From Fluviirhizobium alvei (lineage in GTDB: Bacteria > Pseudomonadota > Alphaproteobacteria > Rhizobiales > Rhizobiaceae), in NCBI RefSeq assembly GCF_030551875.1, contig NZ_JAUOZU010000017.1:1-64000 (forward strand): 64,000 nt of DNA, read 5' to 3'. The notes under the pieces were generated by a model. That model worked only from the letters and a program-made list of their open reading frames with translations. It was not told where the DNA came from and did no database searches. Shown here piece after piece: positions 52,431-61,012 of this stretch; positions within the stretch are counted from its first letter, which is position 1, and each line of letters begins with the position of its first letter. The position numbers and the translations under genes were made by a program.

Positions 52431-53039
52431 TCAGTAGCCGATGGTGATCCGTTCGCGCAGATGCTTGCCCTGTTCGAGACTGTCGACGATTTCGAGCGCC
52501 ATGTCCTCGTAGGAAAGCTTTGTCGGCTCATCCTCCGCCATCAGCATATGATCCTTGCCGTAGCGATATCTGCCGGTCCGTTCGCCGGCGATGAAGAAGC
52601 GCGGCGGCGAAATGAAGGTCCAGTCCAGCCCTTCGGTTTTCTGAAGGGCGAGGAGAAGATCCTTGCCACGCGCCGAATTTGCCTGTGCCACGGCCGGGAA
52701 CCCGGGATGGTTCATCTCCTCGACGCCGTCGGGATGCAGCAGGCTTCCGGCGCCACCGACGATGAGATGGCGCTTGACGCCAGACGCGAGCACCGCCGGA
52801 ACGAGGATTTCGGGAACCAGATCGACAAAGCGGGCCGAGCTGATGATGGCATCATGGCCGGCGAGCGCCGTTGCAAGATCTTCCTTGGTGCCATCCACGC
52901 CGCGTACGGTCACGCCATCACTTGCCTCGATCCGCTCGGGATTGCGCGCGATTGCCGTAACCTGGTGGCCACGGCTGAGCAACTCCTTGAGAACGCGGGA
53001 GCCCGCCTTGCCGGAGGCACCGATAAGTGCAACTTTCAT
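52431..53039 (-). CDS. NmrA-like NAD(P)-binding protein
   Basis: A 202-residue atypical SDR with MKVALIGASGKAGSRVLKELL (GxxGxxG cofactor motif), no YxxxK catalytic motif and an NmrA/YwnB-like arrangement. It may be a quinone or flavin reductase or a redox sensor. Last gene of the NTF2-LigB-LigA operon. GGAAGGAG precedes the ATG. Confidence 0.82.
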   Translation of the reverse strand: MKVALIGASGKAGSRVLKELLSRGHQVTAIARNPERIEASDGVTVRGVDGTKEDLATALAGHDAIISSARFVDLVPEILVPAVLASGVKRHLIVGGAGSLLHPDGVEEMNHPGFPAVAQANSARGKDLLLALQKTEGLDWTFISPPRFFIAGERTGRYRYGKDHMLMAEDEPTKLSYEDMALEIVDSLEQGKHLRERITIGY

Positions 53040-53058
53040 AGTCTCTCCTTCCTTGTTA

Positions 53059-53346
53059 TCAGGTCTCGATATCGCCGAGTTCCAGTCCCTTCAGAGCCTC
53101 CACATAGTCCAGCATGAACTGGTAGCTCCAGCCGCGGTTGCGCTGGATGGCGAAGGAATAGACGAGGAACGGATGGGCTCCGAGCTGGAATATGGCCCGG
53201 ATATCCGCAGCGGCCAGTGCCGCCCTCTCGTCCGTTTCAAGTTCAGCCTCGGCAATCGTTGCTGCCGCATCCCTGTCGAAGGCGGCGCGATAGTCGGCAT
53301 CCCGGCCATAGGTCCAGAGGATCTTGTCGACGGCATAGCGTGTCAT
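53059..53346 (-). CDS. Extradiol dioxygenase small subunit (LigA-like)
   Basis: A 95-residue LigA-type alpha subunit (MTRYAVDKILWTYGRDADYRAAFDRD, then ADIRAIFQLGAHPFLVYSFAIQ). In protocatechuate 4,5-dioxygenase LigA caps the LigB active site. Its ATG overlaps the LigB stop (4 bases), so the two subunits are made in concert. The longer open frame is rejected because it lies inside ligB. Confidence 0.85.
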   Translation of the reverse strand: MTRYAVDKILWTYGRDADYRAAFDRDAAATIAEAELETDERAALAAADIRAIFQLGAHPFLVYSFAIQRNRGWSYQFMLDYVEALKGLELGDIET

Positions 53347-54221
53347 GCCCGACCTCCCGTCAGTGAAGTTTCGTCCCATCCCAGGAAGGCGCAGGCCGGC
53401 TGTGCCTTCGTGGCAACCATTTCGGCGAAACTCGGTGGTGCGCCACGCGCCAGTCCGAAGGCGAGCACGTAACCCAGGAAGCCCGGTGTGCCATTGCCGA
53501 CGGCAAAAAGCTGGTCCCATGTGCTCAGTCGCACCACTTCATCGATGTTGTTCTCATTGATCAGCCGCCAGATATTGCGGTCCCATTCGCTTTCCGGCTC
53601 GACGAGGCTGCGCATCATGTTCGGACCGCCGACGGAATTGGACAGGTGACCGGTCGCGATCACCGCCACACGACGGTCGGAGCCGTCATCCTCGATTGTC
53701 GACCGGATCACGTCGCCCACCTGGCGGTAACGCCATCCTGGCGGCACCGGCGGCACGAGCAGGTTGATGAAGACCGGCACGACCGGAAGATCATCTTCCG
53801 GGCGCAGGAAGTTGAGCGGGATGGTGAAGGAATGGTCGGCGACGAATTCGTCGGAGAAGGCGAAATCAACGCCGCGTTCAAGGCCGCCCCTGAGAATCTG
53901 GCGTGCCAGTTTTCCATCGATCGGCAGGTCGCAGCTCTTGAGGCCCCAGGAAGCGATCTCGGCCGGAAACGGGCCTTTCATGCGGGTTGCCTTGCCCACC
54001 ATGAAGGGCGCCATATTGTTCATGAACCATTGGCCGAGATGGTCCGAGCCGATGACGACGATCGTGTCCGGCCGCGCATCGGCCAGGCGCTGGCGTAGCG
54101 TCGCAAGATGCGCAAGTGCCGGCAGCGCTCCGGGATCGGCCTTGCCCTCGTGGGCCAGACGTTCCGAAATCGGTAGCGTCGGATCATGCGGAACGGCAAT
54201 CAGACTGACGAGTTTTGCCAT
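53343..54221 (-). CDS. Extradiol dioxygenase catalytic subunit (LigB-like, class III)
   Basis: A 292-residue class III ring-cleavage dioxygenase. The Fe-binding His are in AVPHDP (H12) and GSDHLGQW (H61), the same positions as in Sphingobium LigB; the acid-base His is H192 in TGHLSNS. The third ligand Glu of LigB (Glu242, in a GxEGVEL context) falls where this protein has NGTPGFLG, so it appears to be Gly247. If so, the metal site is altered. It works with the LigA-like product; substrate a dihydroxylated aromatic. Confidence 0.8.
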   Translation of the reverse strand: MAKLVSLIAVPHDPTLPISERLAHEGKADPGALPALAHLATLRQRLADARPDTIVVIGSDHLGQWFMNNMAPFMVGKATRMKGPFPAEIASWGLKSCDLPIDGKLARQILRGGLERGVDFAFSDEFVADHSFTIPLNFLRPEDDLPVVPVFINLLVPPVPPGWRYRQVGDVIRSTIEDDGSDRRVAVIATGHLSNSVGGPNMMRSLVEPESEWDRNIWRLINENNIDEVVRLSTWDQLFAVGNGTPGFLGYVLAFGLARGAPPSFAEMVATKAQPACAFLGWDETSLTGGRA

Positions 54222-54230
54222 TTCCGCCCC

Positions 54231-54905
54231 TCACAGATAGATACGAACGGCATGCAGCCTGCCCGGCGTGGCACTGCGCTGATAGAGCGCCACCGCCGGC
54301 CGACCGGATGGCATATAGACCTCCGCAGCGCAGGTGGTGCCATCGTCGGTAAACTGGCAATACTGCACGCGAATGCCGCTCGAACCCATCATCTTGGTGA
54401 AATCGATGCGCAATTCATCGCGACCGGTAAAGGTTTCTGCATTGGAATGGCGGAAGTAACCGTCATGGTCGAAGAGGTCGAGCACCTCTTCCAGCCTGTT
54501 GCCATTGAGTGCCTGGAAATAGGCATAGAGCACATCGCTTTCCGATTGCCAGGGATGGATATCGTCGACGACCGGCAGGATCGGCGCCCTGTCCTCTACC
54601 AGATGGTGGTCGGAATAGACCCGGACCTCGGAGGATCCATCCGGCCGGCTTTCGAACATGAAGCCGACCGGCAGAAAGGCGCGGCTGCCGTCCTTCGGAA
54701 TATAGCGATATTCCTCGAACCGGCGATTGCCGGCTTCGGTCGTGTTCGTCCATTCGATCGAGGCCCAGGCCGGGGCGGCGGGCGAAAGCGGACTGTCTGC
54801 GATGAACTTGGCGGCGTCTGTTATGCCGGTGAACATGTCGTTGACGTTGGACTGGGCACCGACGCGTGCCAAGAGTCCAGCGCGCGTTTCGTCGAGCTGT
54901 TGCAT
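54231..54905 (-). CDS. NTF2-fold protein of the aromatic cluster
   Basis: A 224-residue protein with a SnoaL/NTF2-like C-terminal half (ALNGNRLEEVLDLFDHDGYFRHSNAETFTGRDELRIDFTKMM) and an unusual N-terminal half of about 110 residues (FMFESRPDGSSEVRVYSDHHLVEDR). First gene of the operon with LigB, LigA and the NmrA-like protein. GGGAGGTCAC before the ATG. It may be an isomerase of a ring-cleavage product. Its promoter carries operator 2. Confidence 0.78.
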   Translation of the reverse strand: MQQLDETRAGLLARVGAQSNVNDMFTGITDAAKFIADSPLSPAAPAWASIEWTNTTEAGNRRFEEYRYIPKDGSRAFLPVGFMFESRPDGSSEVRVYSDHHLVEDRAPILPVVDDIHPWQSESDVLYAYFQALNGNRLEEVLDLFDHDGYFRHSNAETFTGRDELRIDFTKMMGSSGIRVQYCQFTDDGTTCAAEVYMPSGRPAVALYQRSATPGRLHAVRIYL

Positions 54906-54929
54906 GTGACCTCCCTTGATCTCGCCTGC

Positions 54930-54958
54930 ATGATGTAATTGGTTGGACGACCAGTCAA
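54930..54958 (-). promoter_or_regulatory. Promoter with operator 2 of the aromatic cluster
   Basis: On the minus strand TTGACT (plus 54953-54958) is followed within the spacer by the operator TGGTTGGACGACCA (plus 54940-54953) and a weak -10. Placement between -35 and -10 fits repression. Confidence 0.55.
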
Positions 54959-55083
54959 GAACAAAAAATACATTTTGCGGTTTTGCCAGTTGGCAACGAA
55001 TGGGCGTCGGCGATTGCTGGCATAAGGAAATCGGATAGGTGGAGTGATTGCATCGGCGCGAAAAACCGTTAAAGTCTTTTAAC

Positions 55084-55097
55084 TGGTCGTACGACCA
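55084..55097 (+). promoter_or_regulatory. Operator 3 of the aromatic cluster
   Basis: TGGTCGTACGACCA, a perfect 14-base palindrome 24 bases before the dehydrogenase gene start. Best copy of the motif shared with 48403 and 54940. Confidence 0.65.
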
Positions 55098-55121
55098 AAT
55101 AAGGAATGTCGGAGGGGAATC

Positions 55122-56045
55122 GTGCAAATCGCAATCATCGGCGCGGGCGGATTTGTCGGCCAGCGTCTCGCCAGGATCATGCTTCAGGAAACGGTCGGCC
55201 TGGAACGGCTAGTCCTTGTCGATCAGATCGAAGTGGAGGATTTTGCCGCCAGAAGGGTCGAACGGTTTGTCGGCGATTTTTCCGAGCCGGATCTGATGCG
55301 CAAGGCGCTTCTTGGTGTCGACAAGGTCATCCTGCTGGCAGCCATCCTGGGCGGCGGTGCGGAGAGCAACTATTCGCTTGCCCGCAAGGTCAATGTCGAT
55401 GCGACGCTCGATCTTTTCGAATTTCTGCGCGATGCCAATCCCGCCACACGACTTGTCTTCGCATCGACGATCGCCGTGTTCGCCAAGCCGATGCCGTCGC
55501 TCGTCACCGATACGACGCCGACCGGCCCTTCGATGATCTACGGGGCGCAAAAGCTGATGATGGAAGTCGCCCTGTCGAATTTTGCCACCCGCGGCTGGCT
55601 CGACGGTGTTTCCCTGCGCCCCTCCGGCGTCATGGCGCGGGATGGCGCCGATGCCCGCCTGCGGACGGCCTTCATGAGTCGTGTCTTCTATTCGGTGATG
55701 CGGGGAGAGGATATCGTGCTACCGGTGCATCCGCATTCCCGAACCTGGCTGACCTCGGTCGACTGCGTTGCGCGCAATTTTGCCCATGGCGCGATGATCG
55801 AAAGTGCGATGCTCGGCAAGGATCGCGCCTTCACGCTGCCCGCCCTGGTCCTCTCGTTCGAGGAGCTTGTCGCTGCCCTGTTCAGGAAGTTCCCTGACAG
55901 CCGTTCGCGCGTCACCTATGCGCCGGACGAGGAGATCGTTGCCCTGTTCGGCTCCTATCCCGATCTCGAGACACCGATTGCCGACCGGTTGGGCTTCCAG
56001 CGCGACGCCGATGCCGATGCGCTTGTCGCGCGCGCCTTTTCCTGA
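55122..56045 (+). CDS. NAD-dependent epimerase/dehydratase (DenD-like)
   Basis: A 307-residue extended SDR: cofactor motif IIGAGGFVGQRLA near the N-terminus, ASTIAVF, and YGAQKLMME as the YxxxK motif. Similar to D-erythronate dehydrogenase-type enzymes, which oxidise short hydroxy acids; here it probably acts on a hydroxylated cleavage product. Starts with GTG at 55122 and GGAGGGG upstream. Transcribed divergently from the LigAB operon, with a downstream FAH-family gene. Confidence 0.88.
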   Translation: MQIAIIGAGGFVGQRLARIMLQETVGLERLVLVDQIEVEDFAARRVERFVGDFSEPDLMRKALLGVDKVILLAAILGGGAESNYSLARKVNVDATLDLFEFLRDANPATRLVFASTIAVFAKPMPSLVTDTTPTGPSMIYGAQKLMMEVALSNFATRGWLDGVSLRPSGVMARDGADARLRTAFMSRVFYSVMRGEDIVLPVHPHSRTWLTSVDCVARNFAHGAMIESAMLGKDRAFTLPALVLSFEELVAALFRKFPDSRSRVTYAPDEEIVALFGSYPDLETPIADRLGFQRDADADALVARAFS

Positions 56046-56098
56046 AACACCGATCGGTAGCCTGAGTTGCCGACAACAATCCATGTGGAGGATCAAGA

Positions 56099-57070
56099 AT
56101 GAAACTTGCTACGCTTGCCAATGGCACTCCGGACGGACGCCTGCATGTCGTGTCGCGAGACCTGACCAAAGCCGCGCCGGCAAAGGCGGCGGCAACGCTT
56201 CAGGCCGCGATGGAAAACTGGGAAGGCCTCGAGGCCGGTCTCAAGGCCGAACATGACGCGGTCAATGCCGGAACCGCCGAGGGCCTGATCAATTTCGATC
56301 CGGCCAAGGCTCTGGCGCCGTTGCCGCGCGCCTGGCAGTGGCTTGATGGTTCGGCTTTCGACAGCCATGGCGAACTCATGGATGCCATCCTCGGCATCAA
56401 GAAGGAAAAGACCGGCCGGCCGCTGATGTATCAGGGCGTATCCGACAAGTTCTATGGCCCGACCGAAGATGCACGCTTCATGAGCGAGGCGGATGACATC
56501 GATTTCGAAGGCGAATTCGGCATCATCACCGATCGCGTGCCGATGGGTACCGACAAGGCGACGGCGATGAAGCACATCAGGCTTCTCGTGCAGATCAACG
56601 ACTGGTCGCTGCGACGGCTGGCGCCGATCGAAATGAAGACGGGTTTCGGCTGGGTACAGGCCAAGCCGCCCTGCTCGATGGCGCCTGTTGCCGTGACCCC
56701 GGACGAACTGGGGGCGAACTGGCGCGACGGCCGGGTGGATCTCGAACTTTCCGTTTACTGGAACGATGCGAAATTCGGCGGCGCCAATGGCTATCACATG
56801 AGCTGCGGCTTCGACGATCTCGTCTCGCATGCCGCCTATTCGCGTGATCTGGTGGCCGGCACGGTCATCGGTTCGGGCACGGTTTCGAACAAGAACTATC
56901 GCGAGATCGGCTCGAGCTGCATCGCCGAGCGTCGCGGCATCGAAAAGCTCGATACTGGCACCCCTACCACGCCCTTCATGACATTCGGCGAAACGGTGCG
57001 GATGGAAGCACGCAATGGTGATGGCTCGGTTCTGTTCGGTGCCATCCATCAGAAGGTGGTCAAGGCCTGA
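56099..57070 (+). CDS. Fumarylacetoacetate hydrolase-family protein 1
   Basis: A 323-residue FAH-fold enzyme with YQGVSDKFYGP, the metal-ligand segment DIDFEGEFGIITD, QINDWSLRRL and SGTVSNKNYREIGSSCIAERR. Cleaves or isomerises beta-diketo acids from ring cleavage, with Mg2+ or Mn2+. It has a separate N-terminal domain of about 75 residues. Follows the dehydrogenase by 53 bases and is followed by a terminator. Confidence 0.88.
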   Translation: MKLATLANGTPDGRLHVVSRDLTKAAPAKAAATLQAAMENWEGLEAGLKAEHDAVNAGTAEGLINFDPAKALAPLPRAWQWLDGSAFDSHGELMDAILGIKKEKTGRPLMYQGVSDKFYGPTEDARFMSEADDIDFEGEFGIITDRVPMGTDKATAMKHIRLLVQINDWSLRRLAPIEMKTGFGWVQAKPPCSMAPVAVTPDELGANWRDGRVDLELSVYWNDAKFGGANGYHMSCGFDDLVSHAAYSRDLVAGTVIGSGTVSNKNYREIGSSCIAERRGIEKLDTGTPTTPFMTFGETVRMEARNGDGSVLFGAIHQKVVKA

Positions 57071-57091
57071 TCCTTCGCTTCCGTAAGCGAT

Positions 57092-57121
57092 GAACGCCGC
57101 CCTGGTCGCGGCGTTCTTTTT
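57092..57121 (+). terminator. Terminator after the FAH-family gene
   Basis: GAACGCCGC / GCGGCGTTC with a seven-base loop and TTTTT. Confidence 0.9.
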
Positions 57122-57179
57122 GCGCTTCTTCTTGCCATTTGGCATCAATTGAACTATTTTAGGCCAAAAGGAGAATGCT

Positions 57180-57593
57180 GTGATTGTTCTGACCCCGGTG
57201 CATACTGAAAGCGAACGGTTCGTACCTTCGCCGATCACCGACGAAGAGGCGGCGGCTATGTTCCGTGCCGCCATCAATCTCTTCCGGCTTTGGGACCTGA
57301 CCGATGAGCAGGCTGCCATTCTTCTCGACATGCCGGTGCGATCCTTCCGGCGATGGAAGGCAGAAGGGCCCGGCCGGATGGGACGGGACGGCAAGGCGAG
57401 GCTGTCGAACATTCTCGGCATCCACAAGGCCCTCCGGCTGATCTTTCGTGAAGCGCAGCGCGGCTATGACTGGGTGCGGGCGAACAACGCGGCTTTTGGC
57501 GGCCAGTCGGCGCTGAACGTCATGCTCGGCGGCGAACTTAGCGATCTCATGCGTGTGCGCCGCTATCTGGATGCCGTACGTGGCGGCTGGTGA
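57180..57593 (+). CDS. MbcA/ParS/Xre-type antitoxin
   Basis: A 137-residue antitoxin of the RES-Xre type. The N-terminal helix-turn-helix-like domain (AAINLFRLWDLTDEQAAILLDMPVRSFRRWKAE) is followed by the DUF2384 toxin-binding domain (LSNILGIHKALRLIFREAQRGYDWVRANNAAFGGQSALNVMLGG), which normally blocks the toxin active site. GTG start with AAAGGAG upstream. The toxin gene overlaps its end. Confidence 0.88.
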   Translation: MIVLTPVHTESERFVPSPITDEEAAAMFRAAINLFRLWDLTDEQAAILLDMPVRSFRRWKAEGPGRMGRDGKARLSNILGIHKALRLIFREAQRGYDWVRANNAAFGGQSALNVMLGGELSDLMRVRRYLDAVRGGW

Positions 57594-58290
57594 CTTTCCG
57601 ACTGCCTCCGTCGAATGGCCTTCGGCTGTTCGTATCATCCGCAGCCTTTATCCGCCGATCGACCTGTTCGAGGATATTGCCGATCCGGCGGATTGGGCCC
57701 TGCTTCTCTCTGCCGAACAGAAGACCAATCCGCGCCTGATGGAAACGATCGGCAATCTCGATCTCGTCGCACCCGAAAATCGCGTCGGCGGGTTAGGGGC
57801 CAGCTATCTCATGGCACCCTTCACCCATATCAGCACCGATCGCCCGAGCCGCTTTTCGGACGGGACCTTTGGCGTTCTCTATGTCGGTGACCGGTTCGAA
57901 GTGGCGCTGATGGAAACGATCCACCATCATGAACGGTTCATGCTCGCTACCGAAGAAAAGCCGGGCTGGACATCGCAGTTTCGTGAAATCCTGCTCACGG
58001 TAACCGCCAGTCTCGTCGACCTCAGACAGGTGGAAGCCACCGATCTTCTGCATAGGGACGATTATAGGGCCGCACAGGCGTTTGCGCGCGGGCTGCGCCA
58101 GAAACAGGCGGAAGGTATCGTCTATCCGAGCCAGCGTTATGAGGGGGGTGATTGCGCCGCCCTGTTCCGGCCCAATCTGGCATCGGCTCCGCGTCAGGGT
58201 CGCCATCTTGATTATCACTGGAACGGGCAGATGGTGGATTTCATCCGCGATGCGGGTTCCGGCACCGTTTACCGGATCGACCGGACCTGA
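57571..58290 (+). CDS. RES-domain toxin (NAD+ phosphorylase/hydrolase)
   Basis: A 239-residue RES-domain protein; relatives deplete NAD+ by phosphorolysis or hydrolysis. RES core: PSRFSDGTFGVLYVGDRFEVALMETIHHHERFM (the R, Y and E positions correspond to the conserved NAD pocket) and YPSQRYEGGDCAALFRPNL near the end. The start at 57571 overlaps the antitoxin by 23 bases; GTG at 57580 is an alternative. No visible truncation, so likely an active toxin-antitoxin module. Confidence 0.85.
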   Translation: MPYVAAGDFPTASVEWPSAVRIIRSLYPPIDLFEDIADPADWALLLSAEQKTNPRLMETIGNLDLVAPENRVGGLGASYLMAPFTHISTDRPSRFSDGTFGVLYVGDRFEVALMETIHHHERFMLATEEKPGWTSQFREILLTVTASLVDLRQVEATDLLHRDDYRAAQAFARGLRQKQAEGIVYPSQRYEGGDCAALFRPNLASAPRQGRHLDYHWNGQMVDFIRDAGSGTVYRIDRT

Positions 58291-58323
58291 TCGGTCCGGT
58301 CAAATCGATGCCATGGTTCGGCT

Positions 58324-58594
58324 TAGGGTCAAAACTCAATCAGGATTTGGAGCGTGGTATGTGGGAAAATCGTTCGGTTTTAGAAGCAGATTCGAAGATG
58401 GATCGAACATCCATCGAGAATCTGCGCCGCCAAACCGGGCGATTTTCACCATATCCCTTCGGGACGCGGCGGATTTTCGCTCGGAATGCGTCGAAAACCC
58501 TTTGTGGAGTTGGGCTCCACGGCAGGCTTTTCTCCTGTTCCGATCCAAAATCCGTCTCGCGCCACGCCCGAAACCTGATTGATTCTTGACCCTA
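58324..58594. repeat. MITE-like element with about 33-bp terminal inverted repeats
   Basis: A 271-base stretch begins TAGGGTCAAAACTCAATCAG and its complement at the other end reads TAGGGTCAAGAATCAATCAG. The two ends match at about 27 of 33 positions. It has no coding capacity and sits between the RES toxin and a monooxygenase gene. TA at both tips resembles Tc1/mariner/IS630-type insertion. Probably a non-autonomous derivative of an insertion sequence. Confidence 0.65.
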
Positions 58595-58598
58595 GGGC

Positions 58599-59747
58599 TC
58601 AGCGATAGGGCTCGGCAATAGCTGCCAGCGAAGCGCCCATGATGGCTGCCTGTTCGCTCATCGGCGCACTGGCCATTTCCAGTTCACCGAGCCGGAGCGA
58701 ATTGTTGACAACCACCGAGGCACGCGGAATGCGGCGCCTGTTGTAGGCCTCGAAAGCTTCATCGATCGAACCGGCACGACCGAGTTCCTCGACGAGAACG
58801 ATCGCATCTTCGACGGCTGCTCCTGCGCCGGAGCCGAGATGCGGCGTTGTCGCGTGGGCGGCATCGCCCAGAAGCGCCACGCGGCCCTTGGTCCAGGTGT
58901 CGGTCAAAAGGAGGGCTTCGAGCGGGCGATAGACGATATGGCTCTTGTCGTTGATCTGGTCGCGCAGTTCGGCAACCGGTCCTTGGAAATCGTCCATGAG
59001 GCGTCGCAGAATGGCGGGGAATTCGCTCTCGTTGCGCCACGGATTATCCGGCACATGTTCGAGCAGATACATATACATCTTGTTCGGCGAACAGAGGCTG
59101 AAGCCGACCTTGACCTTCTCGCCCAGGAACATGCGGCCCTTTTCCCAGCCTTCCGGGATATCGAAGAGCACGCGCCAGCAGGCCTGGCCGGTGAAACGCG
59201 GCTTGGGCGCATCCGGGAATGTCAACGCGCGCGTCTTCGAAAACAGCCCGTCGGCACCGATGACGAGATCGTAGCGACCCTGCGATCCGTCCGAAAAGAC
59301 GACATCGACGCCGCTTTCATCCTGTGCGTAGCTCTCTATCGTAATCCCAAGACGGGCCTTGATGCCGAGATCCGTGACCTTTTTTTTCATCATCGCATGC
59401 AACACGGGGCGCAACACACCGCCTTCGCCGGGAACATCAGGCGAAAACAGCCTTGGTGCCGCGATGTCGCGCAGAAGATTGCCCTTGTTGTCGCAAAGGA
59501 AGATGCCATCATAGCAATTGCCTTCCGTCATCAGTTGCGGCGCAAATCCGAGATCGCCAAAGGCGCGGAGCGTCAGCATCGAAAGGGTGATCCCGGTGCC
59601 ATAGACACCCCATTTCGGATCGCTGTCGATCAGGTCGATCCCGGTCACACCGGCTTCCGCCAGGCGGATTGCAACCGCCATGCCGCCCACGCCGCCACCG
59701 ACGATCAGGACCCTGCCGGCCAGCTTTCGCACATTCTCGTTGGACAC
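58599..59747 (-). CDS. FAD-dependent aromatic-ring monooxygenase
   Basis: A 382-residue group A flavoprotein hydroxylase, FAD motif VGGGVGGMAVAIRLAEAG near the N-terminus, DG motif VIGADGLFSKTRALTFP and GDAAHATTPHLGSGAGAAVEDA. GTG start at 59747 with GGGAGGG six bases upstream; the longer frame is rejected. Likely hydroxylates an aromatic or pyridine carboxylate ahead of ring cleavage by the extradiol enzyme encoded upstream. Confidence 0.88.
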   Translation of the reverse strand: MSNENVRKLAGRVLIVGGGVGGMAVAIRLAEAGVTGIDLIDSDPKWGVYGTGITLSMLTLRAFGDLGFAPQLMTEGNCYDGIFLCDNKGNLLRDIAAPRLFSPDVPGEGGVLRPVLHAMMKKKVTDLGIKARLGITIESYAQDESGVDVVFSDGSQGRYDLVIGADGLFSKTRALTFPDAPKPRFTGQACWRVLFDIPEGWEKGRMFLGEKVKVGFSLCSPNKMYMYLLEHVPDNPWRNESEFPAILRRLMDDFQGPVAELRDQINDKSHIVYRPLEALLLTDTWTKGRVALLGDAAHATTPHLGSGAGAAVEDAIVLVEELGRAGSIDEAFEAYNRRRIPRASVVVNNSLRLGELEMASAPMSEQAAIMGASLAAIAEPYR

Positions 59748-59839
59748 GATATTCCCTCCCGCGGACTGAATGGTCCGCACTCCTTCAAAAGATCTCATGC
59801 GCCCGATCGGAACCCGATCGGGAACGGTTGCCGCCTGCC

Positions 59840-60835
59840 TCAATCCCAGCCGGCATCCGCCTTTGTGTCGTCCTTCGGCACGAATTCCGGATGCAGACGG
59901 AACTCCCATTTCTGCGAAGTGCCGAGAAAGGCAGGAATCTTGTGCATCCAGCTATAGGTGCCGAACACCTGGTTCCATTCGCGCGGGATCCAGTTGTCAT
60001 CGATATAGTCTGAATCGGCGCCATATTCGGCTTCACCGCCGGCGGGGCATTCGAGATAGGAAAAGAGTGCCGATGCAATGCGGTGCCGGCCCGAACCGAG
60101 CGGACCCGTGTTCCAGCCGCGGCGGGTCATGTAGTTGGTGCCGATCATCAGCTCATCGATGTCTTCGACGCCGAAATTGGTGTGGTGATAGACAGGGTAA
60201 CCCGGCAGCGCCGGAAACTTCATGTTGATCAGAAACAGGTTGTGATGCTCGTTCGCTCCATCGGCCCTCAGATAGAAGCCCATGCCGAGCTGCTCTTCCG
60301 ACATCCGGAAATCGAGGACATCGCGGTACCATTCATATTCGGCGCGCGGATCGGGAACGGCAAACACGGTGTGGGTGATCGTCTTCGGCTTGGCGCGTGT
60401 CTTCCATTTGCGCGGCGTATTGAGCCGGTTGACGTGCCCGGGCGCATTCAGCGGATCCGGAGCATAGGTGACCTTCTTGCGATTGAAGACCTTGAGCCCG
60501 ATGGGAAGGCCCGAACAGGTGGCGAAATGGACAGTGCCATCCTCGGTCCTGCGAACCTCCTGGGTCTGCGACACACGCGCCACCAGGGCCTCGAGATTTT
60601 CAGCAGTGTCGACGCCCCAGATCACTTCCTTGACGCCCTTGCCGATATAGGGCGACTTCGGCACCAGCGGATCGTCGAGATAACGCAGGATGACGTTGGA
60701 GCCTTCATCGAGGCGATAGTGGGTATGGTCGTTGCCGGCCGATTTCTGCACGAGGCCGAAATCGTCAAAGAAACGGGTGCAAAGCGAGAGATCCTCAACG
60801 CCGAACAGCAGGGTCTCGATGCCGATGATAGCCAT
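59840..60835 (-). CDS. VOC-fold extradiol ring-cleavage dioxygenase
   Basis: A 331-residue two-domain vicinal-oxygen-chelate protein. The second domain offers a plausible 2-His-1-Glu iron site: H in ITHTVFAVPD, H in PVYHHTNFGVED and E in SYLECPAGGEAEYGAD, as in type I extradiol dioxygenases. It precedes the FAD monooxygenase in one operon, which together give hydroxylation then meta-cleavage. GAAAGGCGG before the ATG. Confidence 0.85.
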   Translation of the reverse strand: MAIIGIETLLFGVEDLSLCTRFFDDFGLVQKSAGNDHTHYRLDEGSNVILRYLDDPLVPKSPYIGKGVKEVIWGVDTAENLEALVARVSQTQEVRRTEDGTVHFATCSGLPIGLKVFNRKKVTYAPDPLNAPGHVNRLNTPRKWKTRAKPKTITHTVFAVPDPRAEYEWYRDVLDFRMSEEQLGMGFYLRADGANEHHNLFLINMKFPALPGYPVYHHTNFGVEDIDELMIGTNYMTRRGWNTGPLGSGRHRIASALFSYLECPAGGEAEYGADSDYIDDNWIPREWNQVFGTYSWMHKIPAFLGTSQKWEFRLHPEFVPKDDTKADAGWD

Positions 60836-60923
60836 GGGGCCGCCTTTCCTCGAAAGTCACGTCAGCCATCCCTCGCAAGGAAGGTGGCAGTTCAATGGTG
60901 GTGCGGCGATTTCCTCCCGCCTC

Positions 60924-60939
60924 ATCTTGTTTATACAAG
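60924..60939 (-). promoter_or_regulatory. Palindrome upstream of the VOC dioxygenase operon
   Basis: CTTGT-TTAT-ACAAG, about 90 bases before the dioxygenase gene start. A possible operator for a GntR- or LacI-type regulator. Confidence 0.4.
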
Positions 60940-61012
60940 CGCCCAAACAATCTGAAAAATGGATTGCTGAGATAGGATTTATCACCTGCACCAATACATG
61001 ACTATCGTCAAA

